A DNA stretch of 64,000 bases, from positions 310,001-374,000 of the forward strand of contig MU404065.1 in NCBI GenBank assembly GCA_022695795.1. The letters run 5' to 3'. Both the position numbers and the translations under genes were made by a program. Every line of letters begins with the position of its first letter. Position 1 is the first letter of the stretch. The notes below the pieces were generated by a model. The model was given only the letters and a program-made list of their open reading frames with translations. It did no database searches and was not told the origin of the DNA. This document shows positions 46,902 to 58,788 of the stretch, one piece after another. Source of the DNA: Biscogniauxia marginata (lineage: Eukaryota; Ascomycota; Sordariomycetes; Xylariales; Xylariaceae).

Positions 46902-48277
46902 TATAGAGATAGTAGTTGAGAAGTATGGACTAGTCGATGTGGACCCGAGTAGGATTTATCTTATAAGCTTCGAATTTTTCAGTCTTCTCGAGGTATTAAA
47001 AGTTGGGAAATTTGCACTTTAATGTGGGAGAGGCTCCTCTTTAGATCTCGCAGTGCTTTGCTCACATATATGGACGTATTCAGGTATCAAGACCGATCAG
47101 AGACATCCTATTCTTCAGACATTGGTGGCCGTGAATAAGAAGAGAGTCGTTTTAGGGCACAATAACATCTGTACTACATGTGAATCTTTATTTTTATATT
47201 CACACTTCGGTAAAGTAGAAAATGCACTCCGTAGTTGAGTGTTGGTTTGTACCACTTGAATAAGTAGACATAAGAAGCAGTTAAGACCGACTACGAACAA
47301 CCCTTTCCTAGGCCCGGAGGCCGCGACTGCATAGCAGGGAGGGAAAAAGGCGAATAGCTTATTAATATTCCACGATGCCTCGTTTCAAAATGCATCCTGA
47401 CAAGCACCAGCGTCCAGGCTTTTACAGGCGGATTATAATACACGAAAGTCCGAAGCAAGCCTCACAGCTGGAGGCGCTTCACCAGCGCTGCTCTAGACAT
47501 CGGGATCCTGCGAACCCTGTAAGGGAGCAACTGAAGAGAACACCATTGTGACATATGTATTTGTAAGTCAGGGATCTGTTCTTGTATAGAATAATAAAAT
47601 TGTAATATGTATCAGTTCCCGGTCTGCCTAAGAGAAGTAAGACTTATACCTGCCACTGTACACACACAATATGTTCCACTTCATAGATATATGCACCTTG
47701 TGGAAGTTACTTGTTAGTAAGTTATGATCTGATTCTACCTAGTGTTCTGGGGGTTTCTACTTGTAGAAGACGTCGATTACGGATTTAACTCTTTGACATG
47801 CTGCATGAAGTCCTGAAACTAATTTCAACGCAGTCATGGTTAGACAGAGTCCGAAGTTCAGGCTCTAAAGGATATGTATTGCGTACGTTCAATGTTTAAA
47901 ACTTATTAATTGTAATTGGGCTTCAGTGTGTAACAAAAGTTGCGAGTTTGGGGTTTAATCTAGATATGTACTGTGCGTGATTAGGTAAGTGCTTAAGGTT
48001 CAACTCTCACATATGCCTATAGAACATCCTCCCCGCAAATTAAAGCTAGGGATTCTTCTGATCAACCAACCACAATAGGTCGATCCACTGAGTGACGCCC
48101 GTCCAGAGTCGGCGGGAACCAGCCTCAACTGTCAATCACTCAACCCGCTAATGATGGCATCATGGCCGGCCAAGCAACATCGTCCGTGTTAGCTTGCGGT
48201 ACGAAATATACCGTTCTACCACAGGTACTCTTACAACATGTGAATTAGGTTCCGACCACTGAAATCAAAAAGAAACA
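46902..48277. other. Intergenic, mostly featureless
   Basis: AT-rich, 1.4 kb. One short frame at 47375-47551 is listed separately. Nothing else is supported. Confidence 0.5.
47375..47551 (+). CDS. Possible small protein or gene fragment, 58 aa
   Basis: An ATG frame of 58 codons with balanced, basic composition (MPRFKMHPDKHQRPGFYRR... then a helix-like SQLEALHQRC stretch). It reads more like folded protein than neighbouring random frames. I do not recognise it. It could be an exon fragment of a lost gene as easily as a real small gene. Confidence 0.25.
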   Translation: MPRFKMHPDKHQRPGFYRRIIIHESPKQASQLEALHQRCSRHRDPANPVREQLKRTPL

Positions 48278-49359
48278 ATGGCTTCGAGCGATCCCTCCAA
48301 TCTCAGGAGAGCGTCGCCGCAGACACAGCAGGCGGGGCGCACGTCATTTATTGAACTGCCGACACCGCGGCGGCCGTCCGTACAGGAGAGGATCGATGGC
48401 ATTCTCGAGGTTCGTGCTAAGACCCTATTTATTTAGCTTCGACCCGCCTCGTGATTTACCATTGGATAGAGACCAAACCAGGAACACTCTTCGGAAAGGA
48501 AAAGGAAGAGGAAACAGAAAGCTGAAATACAATCAATACATAGATAAAACCCACTCAATCCATATGCTGATAGCCGGTTCTCGTCTTTAGATCGCCAGGG
48601 AACGAGCAGATACAATGACCTCGAATACGCCGGTACGCAGTCCGGCTGTGAGCATCCGGCGTCTGCCGTCGCCCAGGGATTGCGACGACGGCCCTGACGA
48701 AACAACCGGCATTGTGACGGCACAGAACACGAGAAACTACCAGAGCACCCAAACGAGCACAGGTCTGAGGAATCGGCAGCAATCGCAGCAAGCTACGACA
48801 AATGGGGCTCGGAATGGCACGAGCAATCCGCATGCAGAGGAAAAGCATTGGTTGAGAAACTACTTGGGAGCCATATGGTCAATCGAGCTAGAGAACAAGG
48901 GAAGTGTGGCGAGAGACCACTTGGCTTTGGGTATGTCGAACCGTCGCTATTCGTATTTGTTCGGGTCCGCAAGCTGACATGCCGTCGCGTCGCGTCGCGT
49001 CTGCAGAGCGGACATTCCTCGCCTGGCTCCGGACGTCTCTCTCGTTCGCGTCGATCGGAATCGCCATCACCCAACTGTTCCGCCTTAACATCTCGATAGG
49101 AGACGGCCATGATGATCCCCAGTTCTTGCGAGTCCGGCATCTGGGGAAGCCACTCGGCGCTACGTTTCTCGGCATATCTGTGCTGGTGTTGTTTCTGGGG
49201 TATCAGAGGTATTTCCAGAGTCAGGAGTGGATAATGAAGGGCAAATTCCCGGCGTCGAGAGGCACCGTAGTTCTTGTTTCCTTCGTAGCGCTCGCCCTGA
49301 TGGTCGTTAGTCTCATCCTGGTGGTTATCTTACAACCGACAAGCCCGGCGTTGGGGTGA
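48278..49359 (+). CDS. DUF202-domain membrane protein
   Basis: Integral membrane protein of the DUF202 family; cellular role not established. Three exons: 48278-48409, 48591-48930 and 49007-49359, all in phase, 274 aa. The N-terminal 130 residues are hydrophilic and disordered (Ser/Pro/Gln/Asn-rich). Then comes the family entry block, HWLRNYLGAIWSIELENKGSVARDHLAL joined by splicing to ERTFLAWLRTSLSFASIGIAI, which is the DUF202 hallmark (R-x-x-L-A-W-x-R-T-x-L). Three membrane segments follow: SLSFASIGIAITQL, GATFLGISVLVLFLGY and VVLVSFVALALMVVSLILVV. Exon 1's donor is GTTCGT, a weaker variant, so the first border is the least certain. The helicase gene starts 416 bp downstream on the same strand. 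Confidence 0.85.
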
Positions 49360-49775
49360 GTCGGCCGCCAGATAGTGAGGCCTCGGATTGTCTATAATTG
49401 TGCATGCACTCGAAGTCGTACTCCATGTACTATGCTTGAAATTGGCGAAACTACCTAGTAAATAGTATAGTAAATAGTAAAATTCGAATTCAACTACCAG
49501 AGCGGGATCTTTGCTAAAACATTGGTTGGTGAAAACTGCAAGTGTCATTTATTTCCCTTACAGTCCATAAAACAATTCTGGGCTCCACCAAACTTACATC
49601 ATCCACCATCTCGACCAAATAATACTCTTCTCAAGCAACGTCGGAACCACCATATGGCCGATAAAGCCGGATATTCAAAACTACTATTGCTTGGTAATTT
49701 GTCGTCGTGAATTGGTCTTTGTTGTGGTTGTTGGACGATACTGGACCACCAGAAAATAAACCATAATTACCTAGA
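49360..49775. other. Intergenic, helicase 5' flank
   Basis: AT-rich 416 bp with a repeated AGTAAATAGTATAGTAAATAG stretch (about 49456-49478). No gene. Confidence 0.5.
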
Positions 49776-52213
49776 ATGTCGCTTCTGACAAGGTCAGTTG
49801 ACATCCCTGCGTTTGCGAGCACGCAGCTGGCCCTCCTAGACGCGGAGCTGCAAAGCGAGCTCCAAGAGACAAGCGGCCTAGTCTCAACTACCAGCCCGAC
49901 TTCGTTACAGCGCGCTGGTCTTGCCGTTACCAATCTCGTCATCTCCTCTCAGCGGACCGGCTTAGGTGGAAGAACCGTGCTAGAACTGGGCCCGGATAGT
50001 GCCACCGGCGGCGAGCTCCCCGAGCACGGCATCCGGACGGGCGATATTGTTCTAGTGTCCGAGCAACCGGCCGGTAGCGCCAAGAAGCGGGAGATCAAGG
50101 ACCTAGAGAAGAAAGGCGCACGAGGCGTCGTCACAAAGATCAGGAAGGATGCTATCTCCGTCGCCGTAGACGAGGAGAAGGAGGATGCCGCATCTCTGTC
50201 CGGTCGTGTCTGGATCGTCAAGCTCGCTGATGATGTCACCTACCGCCGCATGAACCAGACGATGGAGAAGCTGCAGAAGATGAGCGAGTCTGAGTATTCC
50301 ATCTTCATGCGAGTCCTGTTCGGATTGTCTAGTCCCTCGCTCGTCCCTCGAGATCTTAGCGCGGATCCAGAATACGGGAAGATAGAGTGGATAGACCCAA
50401 CGCTAAACGACTCTCAGAAGGATGCTATCAGGTTTGCTCTTGCGTCCAGAGAGGTGGCCCTGATCCACGGCCCGCCTGGAACGGGCAAGACGCACACGCT
50501 GATCGAGTTGATTCTACAAATGATCAAGAGGGACCTACGTATACTGGTATGCGGACCATCCAATATATCGGTGGACAATATCGTCGAGCGCTTATCCCCT
50601 CATAAAGTCCCCATTCTCCGGCTTGGACATCCCGCGAGACTCCTCCCTTCCGTCCTGAACCATTCTTTGGACGTTCTCACCCAGACATCAGAAGCGGGTC
50701 TCATCGTGAAGGATGTACGCTCCGAGATGGATGCGAAACAGGCTTCTATTAAGAAGACTAAGAGTGGTAGGGAACGAAAAGCGATCTACGGCGATCTTAA
50801 GGAGTTACGGAAGGAGTACAGGGAGAGGGAACGGAGATGCGTCAGCACATTAGTCGGTGGCAGTAAGGTTGTCCTCGCTACCTTACATGGAGCCGGTGGT
50901 TTCCAGCTGAAGAATGAGGAGTTCGACGTTATCATCATCGACGAGGCAAGCCAGGCCCTGGAGGCCCAATGCTGGGTCCCTCTGCTTGCCGCTAAGAAAG
51001 CAGTCTGTGCGGGTGATCACCTCCAGCTGCCGCCTACGATCAAGTCGACGAATTCAAAGGTGAAGCCGAAGGTCAAAGAGGGACAAAGCATAATCAAGGG
51101 CATGACCCTCGAAACTACCCTTTTCGATAGGCTACTCTCGTTGCACGGTTCGGCTATTAAACGAATGCTAACGACACAGTACCGCATGCACGAGAAGATA
51201 ATGAGATTCCCATCAGATGAACTATATGAATCCAAGTTGGTGGCCGCGGACGCGGTGAAAGACCGATTACTCAAAGACCTGCTTTACGAGGTAGAGGATA
51301 CAGAGGACACTAACGAACCCGTCATTTTCATAGACACGCAAGGAGGCGAGTTTCCGGAGAAGAATGAAGAGGACGAGACGGGCAAGAAGGGTAGCATCAA
51401 ATCACTGTTCGCCGACAGCAAAAGCAATGAAATGGAAGCCGCCCTGGTACGAAATCATGTCCGGAAGTTGGTTGTTGCCGGCGTCAAACCGGAGGATATT
51501 GCGGTCGTCACACCTTACAATGCCCAGGTAAGGACATATATCTATTACCAGATTCGACCAGTGATCGCTCGTGGAAATTTGAATGCCTTCTTTCTGTCTA
51601 CGCTATTAGGATCGAACTAACCTAAAGACGTGTGTTGTGTTATCAAGCTCGGACTGCTTGCCCCTCTGAAGGAAGCCTTCCCCGGAATTGAGCTCGGCTC
51701 TGTAGACGGCTTCCAGGGTCGGGAGAAGGAGGCTGTTATAGTTAGCCTGGTTCGGAGCAACACCGAAGGCGAGGTCGGTTTCCTTAGCGAGAAGCGTCGT
51801 CTAAATGGTGAGTCGACAAGCCGCTTTCCTGTTCCTGGTATGCAATTGCGCGGCCGCAGGGGAGTTAATGCAGGTGACCAACAGTCGCGATGACAAGACC
51901 TAAACGCTCGCTCGTGGTCGTGGGCGACTCAGACACTGTTCGACGGTATGTAATGTTATCTATCACTTCTTTCCCGCCCCTGCTTGCTTCATCACAGTGC
52001 CTGTTCCTATCTTTGGAGTGTGCAGTGGTACCACACAGATGTCCCATTTCTAATCCCAGACACTATTGGTTTTTGTCGAACCCTTTTTCTAACACGACTC
52101 TCCTCCTCGCTACTCCGGAACAAAGAGGAAGCAAGTTCCTTAATAACTGGATGGATTGGCTCGAGAACAATGCCGACCTCCGTTATGTTGATGCGGCCTC
52201 CGTCGGAGCGTGA
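49776..52213 (+). CDS. hcs1: SF1B DNA/RNA helicase, Hcs1/SMUBP-2-like (DNA polymerase alpha-associated helicase A)
   Basis: 5'-to-3' superfamily 1B (Upf1-like) helicase, linked in yeast to DNA polymerase alpha. Four exons: 49776-51527, 51648-51807, 51885-51945 and 52126-52213, phases agree, 686 aa (yeast Hcs1 about 683). An N-terminal beta-barrel region precedes the motor. Motif I Walker A is GPPGTGKT at 232-239. Motif Ia region is [15 protein letters not shown]. Motif II is DEAS in [15 protein letters not shown] (about 388). Motif III is [12 protein letters not shown] is [13 protein letters not shown] is [21 protein letters not shown] and VI is [18 protein letters not shown] (made by the exon 2-3 splice). 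The last exon encodes [18 protein letters not shown]. No R3H or zinc-finger tail, as in the fungal short form. Confidence 0.93.
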
Positions 52214-52559
52214 CAAGAAGAGAGCTAGACCATCGATACGTGGTAGAACTAAGTAAGAATCTTCATCGTTTTATCTACTCTGTGCGACCAATAAGGGACA
52301 TGCTCTTCTCGATCCAGACTTGATGCGATGCTGCTATCAACCGACCAGTAGGAGTTCGTTCGGAGGATTTTTTAAGCCATCGTTACTTTCTAGGATTCAG
52401 CCTGTTGTGCAACCACGAAGGTAGTAGACAAAAGGGTTCCCCCTTTTCACTTCGACAAGAACACCGACGCCAAAACTATCCAAACTTGCGACTCTACGGT
52501 TCGCATTCTTCTACCCGGTCCTTGTCATCCAGCTGCGAAATTACAAGATCCGTGGCGGC
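52214..52559. other. Intergenic or unrecognised exon
   Basis: The frame of the next entry is already open from 52428 and includes a hydrophobic stretch (RFAFFYPVLVIQL, about 52497-52535). An upstream exon may exist that I could not place. Confidence 0.35.
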
Positions 52560-53048
52560 ATGGGTTTATGTAGTACTAGAAATTTAGACGATGACGCTAT
52601 CCTACCTACCTACCCTTGCTGTTTCAGGATACTCGCCGGGGTAGTAGGGCCCGGACCTATTATCCAAGTATACAAGGCTAGGACCGAACGAGCCGACAGC
52701 TTGGAGTTCGCTCTTCAAAGGCGAGGCCTAGAGGCTAGAGATAGCGAGCATACAGCCTCCTCAACAGGATCCATTGATACGTACGGAAGCGAGAAAAGTT
52801 CCGCACTAGAAACTATCTCAAGGGAAGAAGAGCTAGCTGGGTAAGTTAGGTGCTACATACTAGCCCATCGTCCGAGTTATAGCCCCTCCCTCCTTGGTCT
52901 GTCTGGTTTATGCAGCAAAGTCCAACAAGCGAGCGAATTTCTACCTAGTGGTCATGATTCTGCCAAGTTGGCAGGCCTTGCCTGTGCTTCGCATCCAGTC
53001 GCAACACTTCCTATGGAAGGAAGTCCCTTTCTTGCCTCAAAATGGTAG
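52560..53048 (+). CDS. Doubtful small spliced gene of unknown function
   Basis: A reading frame from the ATG at 52560 runs to a strong donor (GTAAGT at 52841) and joins in phase at 52916 (acceptor TGCAG) to a second exon ending at 53048: 281 + 133 nt, 137 aa. Coding look: VVGPGPIIQVYKARTERAD, ALQRRGLEARDSEH, then SREEELAG-KVQQASEFLPSG across the splice. The phase match across a consensus intron is the main support. An additional intron ending at the TTTCAG near 52627 is possible, with the upstream open frame from 52428 supplying a hydrophobic segment. I do not recognise the family; the true start is unknown. Confidence 0.35.
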
Positions 53049-55878
53049 GCGACAAACTCGCATGCAGATATCCATCTCGGCCTCGGCCTGATCGGTCCAA
53101 GCAGCTCAGCACTCGATGAGATTGGTCTTCGCTGGCGCGCAAGTCGCGTAACAATAATGCGCCAGCGCGGGGCCGGAACGTCTAGTCGGCGAATCATAAA
53201 GGACGGAGCGACGACTCGGAGGAGGCTGAATCTTTGTGCGCATTATCCACAGGCGTCTTCAGAGAAATCCTGCGACTCGCGGCCTTGGTTGGCTCCCGTA
53301 GAGCTTTCACATCACCACCGATTTTCATGCAGCCAGACAATTGTGACCAACAGGCGACTTACATTCTAGACGCGGCAGCCGGAATTCCTTCGAGACGGCA
53401 AAATATCCACTCACTTACATCTTGCACGACGACATATCATATCGCCACGTCTCCGATTAAGCACTGGGCACTGGTAACTTGGCGGTGCTTCCGACTCTGC
53501 GTGTAACACCTTCCTAACATCACAAGGGGGTGTCTGTTGCAGAGGGGAGGGCGGCGGCGTATTGATTGACACACTCACTACACACAGCCGTACACACACA
53601 GCCGCACAGATGCGAATGAATTCGCCCAACCCACACACAAACCCGGCTGGAGATCTTAATGCAAACCCTGACAATAAGATTTCCTCCCTCTTCAGGCTAT
53701 TAGCAGATCAAACCCACCACGAGCTTTCCGAGCTCCACGTTCGCGAAGCCCTTTTGTCTGATGTAGCGAAACACGACGATCCGGCTCCTTAAGTAGAACG
53801 AAGCCCTTCTCCAGACTATTTCTTTTTTTCATGATGTAATTTGCCTGTGCGCACATTCGTAACGAATGGCCAGTGCTCGTCACAGACCGCTGTTTTGGAT
53901 GTACTAAATCAAGCGAATTTATCACAGGAGTATGACTCTCGGTGTGAGAGCGTTTCAACTACACCACACCCCCCCCACGGCTATTGCCGTGATGTTACCA
54001 GTGGCGCGGGCAGCCTGATACAGTAGGTAAGCAAGTAAGATTTTCTCCGAAAGTGACATGAGTTTCATCAAACATAATAATGACAAGAGCACAAAACACA
54101 ATATAACCTAAAAGTATTTCTGTACAAGGTGCAAAACAGTTTCACATTCGAGCGAATCTCCCTTGTTCACCACGATAGTTAGTGTACGGAAAACAAGTTC
54201 GAAAAAGCTTCCATAGGTATTCTTCTGACGGGGGAAAGGGGGGAGGGGGCTGCGCCTCATGAGAGGGGAGAAGCGCGGTGAGATTGACCCCGTCCTGATT
54301 AATCAATTAATTAATATGAACGAGTTTATAATGACCTAGATAACCTTACAGCAAGCAACGATTAACTCAAATAGATATTGAGATACCTATACGAGATGTC
54401 AAGTATAGTGGTGCTTAGACATACCCAAGTGCACCCATTCAACTAAGTTAACCTAGGTAAGTTATTATTTCCGTAACCGAGGAGTTCTCCAACCCCTTCC
54501 GACAAAACATCTTATCTCTTCAGCTCTCAACTCTAAGTCGAATTCATACATTGATGCAAGCCGCAAGCAGACGGGTAACCTAGACGATTAAAGGCAAGCC
54601 TGTGGTTGTGCGTAAGCTAAAAAATTTAATGCCTCTACGTTATAGGATATACATAAGAACTATTCAAACGGCCATTCTCTAAGGTACAGTAGTTCCTAGA
54701 GGCTGATACACTAACAAACACGTGCGTAGTGGAACGCCCAGACTATCGGATAGGCTCCGTGAACCCGTTGACTGTTTATTATTATTTTTTACTTGCGTCT
54801 TTCCTTTATCGCACACGGCGGCATCAGTAGTGTGCGGCTTACTAGTCCAACCCCCTTGAGCTTCTACATATGTATCTGAATCGTGGGTTTTTCTCCAGCC
54901 ACTCTGATCTGGACCTCTCTCCGCGCTATGGAGGTGGAGAGCTAAGTCAGTTTCTGATCGCTCATATCGATCGCCATGAATTCCTTTTTTGTTGTTGCTG
55001 TGTATCCTCTTTCGGTCAAGCTCTTCCAAAGGGAGACATCCTTCCAAAGGCTGTTGCGGTGAATCTACTCACGTGGTTTCGTGCCAGTCTCAAAAAAAGA
55101 TCCAGGCATGAATCAAGGTTGAAGCGTACTGGAATGTAGACTGAACAGGAATCTCGACCAGCACACAGACCTTCAGTAGATGCGGGCTCAAGCAAGGATC
55201 CACGACCCTTCTCGGCCAATGCCAGAGCTTCCCACAGCCCTGGTCCCTCGTCATCCGACCTAATCCTGGTTCCCTTCGCTTGTCCGTTGCTCGCAACGCC
55301 GCTCCTTATCCACTTGGAGGGGGGCACTATGTTAAGACACTACCACCATGAAGCTAGCCAGGGCGCCTCGTCGCATGTTTCATGGGTTGCTATTCCATGT
55401 TCACGGCCCCAAACGCTGGTCCTCCACACGCATAGGTGTGGGTGGTCGTCGCAGAAGTTCATTTAATACGCGATGCAGTGGCTGCAAGGTCTTCCACGCC
55501 CCAAACTCCATAGACTGGCTTACTTACTAAGGCCCTCACGCTCTTTTTCTTTCGCCCTGCCTTTTGCCACTGTCACTGAGTGACCTGCGGGTGGCCCTCT
55601 CCTGAGCTTCTGATTCGCATGCCGGCGCCTGCGTCCCGTCGAGAGAATAGCGAGAGAGAGAGCAGCATTGCTGGCGATGTGGGACGCATGAGACTCGTCG
55701 CTTTCTGAGAGGCAGAGACACCAGTGACAAGAGCCCGTCGTGTTCCCACATCCTGATGATGGATCGTTTATCGTTGCTACCCTATCTATAATCTACCTAG
55801 TCTTTCTATCCTTTGTCCCATTCATTGCCCTTATAATCATTTCACCACGTTCGTTTCAACTTGTAAAAACAAAACAAA
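53049..55878. other. 2.8-kb intergenic tract, no supported gene
   Basis: Holds a 76-codon frame at 53562-53792 with a helical-looking end (SSLFRLLADQTHHELSELHVREALLSDVA) but no family match and no splice partner I can place. A G-rich run occurs near 54230-54252. The last 150 bases form the leader of the next gene. Confidence 0.5.
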
Positions 55879-57857
55879 ATGGGTATGTTCAAGCCTGCGA
55901 CCAACACAGGCCGAAGCAGGCCCGGCCAGCCCAGCCCGCCCAACACTATCCGAGGTAGAATCAGCGGGCCGATCCCCATCGACGACGAGTTTCCTATACG
56001 GAATCCAGGATCTAGTATGGCTCATGAAGGGCACCCGGCCCAACTCGAAGCCCTCATCAAGGCCGACCGTTCTGTTTCGTCTGGAAATACCCCTCCCGAG
56101 GTCGCACGGGAGGACAGAGCAGACTCCGTGTCCCATTCCGGGCCTAGTCAAACGTCGTACAACTCATCGAGTCCGCATCAACGGCGGACCAATCGTTCCA
56201 GCACTTTGCGATACTCAACCGTCAGCGATGCTACTGATGTATCCCGGCCGCAGCGAAAGAAGTCAACTCTCAAGTTAGCTCTGGGCAAGCTCTTCGGGCG
56301 TAAACGGAAAGATGCCCGCCAGCCATCTATATCTGAGGATCCCTTTGGAGGTCCAGAGAATCATCACCGGAGCGTGAGTTTAACAAGCCTGGTTTTCTAT
56401 TAGTTTCCGCGAACCTCTCATGTCAAGACTACAAGACTAATCTGTTGCTTCAGGATCCATCTGCTGTGAATCGAAATTTAAGTAAAGAAAACGAACCAAA
56501 ACGCTCGGCATCACTGCCGATAACAGAGTTCGATCGGGCTCTCAGATCGCATTCAGTTGGACCGGATGATATAATAGCGATTACTAGCGCGCGCAATTCT
56601 ATACAGGCAGACCCTGGGTTCAGTAGGAGAAGAGCCGATACCGCGTCTAGAGTGCATAGTATCAGGGTCAAGGACTTTGGGGGAGAGCTGATAGGCCTGT
56701 CACCAAGACCGGCTAGTACGCACGGGCGTGGCAGTCAGCCTAATCTAGGAGAGGAGGACCCCGACGACATTGGCCGCGCTGTCACCAGTGATAGCTTTAC
56801 GCACCGCCGAAGGTCGAGAAGCTTGTCGCAACTACCGGATGTATCGGAGTGCCACACTCCTATGCGGAAGCGCAGCGATGAAATTCGCTACTGGAGAACA
56901 AGCTACGACCCGGGCTATTTGTCGCCGAACTTGTCCAATTCGAATAACGGGGACACAGGCATGATAGATACAGTAGATGAAGAGACATCGCCCGAATCGC
57001 CTGCCATACCCAAGACGCCACCACAACCCTTCCACTTCGGACCTATAACTAGTATGAGGATCACAGAAGCAGCAAGCTTAGAAGATCGGCTAGCGGCTCT
57101 AGAAGTCCATAACCAGAAACTCGAGAAAGTAGTGTCGCAGCTATTCCAAATTATACCAGGCGTCCACAACTATGCCACCGGTCCCGAACAAGTGCGGTCT
57201 AATCGGCGTTCCTCCGCTGCCTACGCCGCGGCATTCTCAGCGGCCGCAGAGCCGTCACATGATCGGGAGCCATCCACAAGATGTACCACATCTCGCGAAT
57301 CTAACGAGTCGTTTGGGGACGGAAACACATTCATCGGTTCGATACCACCATCGACGAGGACGATTCCCCGGCCAACATCGGATGCGACCGTTCGTGGTGC
57401 AACTAGCCTGCCGACCTTACCGAGGGAAAACTCGGGAACTTTCACTGCGGACCACTACACTACTCTCAAGGCGCTTTTAGATACAGAGCGTGGCGCACGA
57501 CAAGCGCTCGAAGCTCAGGTGACGAAACTCAGCCGCAAAGTCGATTTCCTATCTCGGACCTCGCCGAGGCTTGATACTAACCCGACATATACCGTATACT
57601 CAAACGTTTCTGCGTTCGAACACGACGACGACGACGACGAAGAATTGGAGACTCCAGGTACCAACAGCGAATCGGAAGCGTACAGGACGCCGCGAGAGGA
57701 GCGCTCGGGCCACGGGTTTGGAGCCTTCGGCGAGGAGCTCCGGGTTGAGGAGGAAGACGGCTCGAGAAAGAAGGCAGCTAGGACGCTGTCTCTAAGTCAA
57801 CTGACCCTCGGCAAGCCGAAGCCGCCTACTCAGGCCCCGGCTAACGTAAACTTATGA
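55879..57857 (+). CDS. Conserved-looking fungal protein with two coiled coils, function unknown
   Basis: Two exons: 55879-56373 and 56454-57857 (80-nt intron, GTGAGT...CTTCAG, phase 0), 632 aa. Family not recognised. Mostly disordered and Ser/Arg/Pro-rich, with probable phosphorylation sites. A basic patch at about 130-152 (RKKSTLKLALGKLFGRKRKD) could bind membrane or act as a nuclear signal. Two short coiled coils are clear: LEDRLAALEVHNQKLEKVVSQ (about 390-410) and ERGARQALEAQVTKLSRKVDFL (about 508-530). An Asp/Glu run and a C-terminal LSLSQLTLGK motif follow. Architecture resembles fungal scaffold or cell-polarity proteins, but that is only an impression. Confidence 0.8.
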
Positions 57858-58788
57858 CTATATGGACTGGCTTCCTAAGCGCTGGTGCTTGTTCCCTATG
57901 TCTATTTGGCTGCGTGACTTTCTAGTTCGACTTGTGTCGCTTTCCGACCTTTCTATCTTGCTTTTCCCTTTGGAAGCTTCAGGCGGCTTTTTTGTCTAGG
58001 TATGACACGATCTCATCTTTGCATCGTTACGACACGGTAGCGCGGCGTTGATATCGATATGACTATACGAACCGGAATCGCCTTTCTTCGAAGGGCAACC
58101 CAAACCCCCCAACCCCAACCCCATTTTCCTCACCGGTGAGCGAACGAACGAACCAACGGGCTAGCGATTGCAATTTTTGGTTTTATCTAAATCATTCCTA
58201 TTCGATGCATTCTCTATCGCCGACTTCGATTAACCCTTCGAGCTAGTGTATTCTATCTGGACAATTTCCAAATTCCTCATCCCTCTTTCTACGTTAATCT
58301 CTTGAAGCGCATGGTCTCGGGACGCATTTGGCAAACCCCTTTTTGTTTTTGATTGGCTTCTCATCTGTTTCATTTGTTGTTAAGAGCACTCTGTTTTAGC
58401 GATCATCGCTGGGAGCATTTGCAGAGTTTTCCTCGTCTTTTCTTCTGGCTAGAGGGGCGACTCTTGTTTTTATTTTTTTATTTTTTTTGAATGATACCAG
58501 AGTAAACCGGAAAGAAGGGGAGAGGAGGATGACAAGGAGGAAGATGGAAGAAAGTGTAGGGTTTATGAGAGCAGCATATCGAACTTTCACGTAGTGGTAA
58601 TTCGAATAATACGCGAGTTTTGCGTGCGTTGATTTACGCCCTGTCAACTACGAATGAATTAACGAACACCGCTCCTCTCGTGCCCTATTCTCTACGTGGG
58701 AGTGCTTTAGTCAATCGTAAAATTCGTAGATTCTTGCAGCGATTACACGAGTTGTAGTGTTAAATTATATACCCGCTCATCATTATAC
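57858..58788. other. Convergent 3' region
   Basis: 930 bp between facing 3' ends; T/A-rich with C-rich patches (CCCCAACCCC near 58107). No gene seen. Confidence 0.55.

Noticed and set aside
53562..53792. 76-codon frame with a helical C-terminal half
   Set aside because: No homology recognised and no intron partner; kept only as a note in the intergenic entry.
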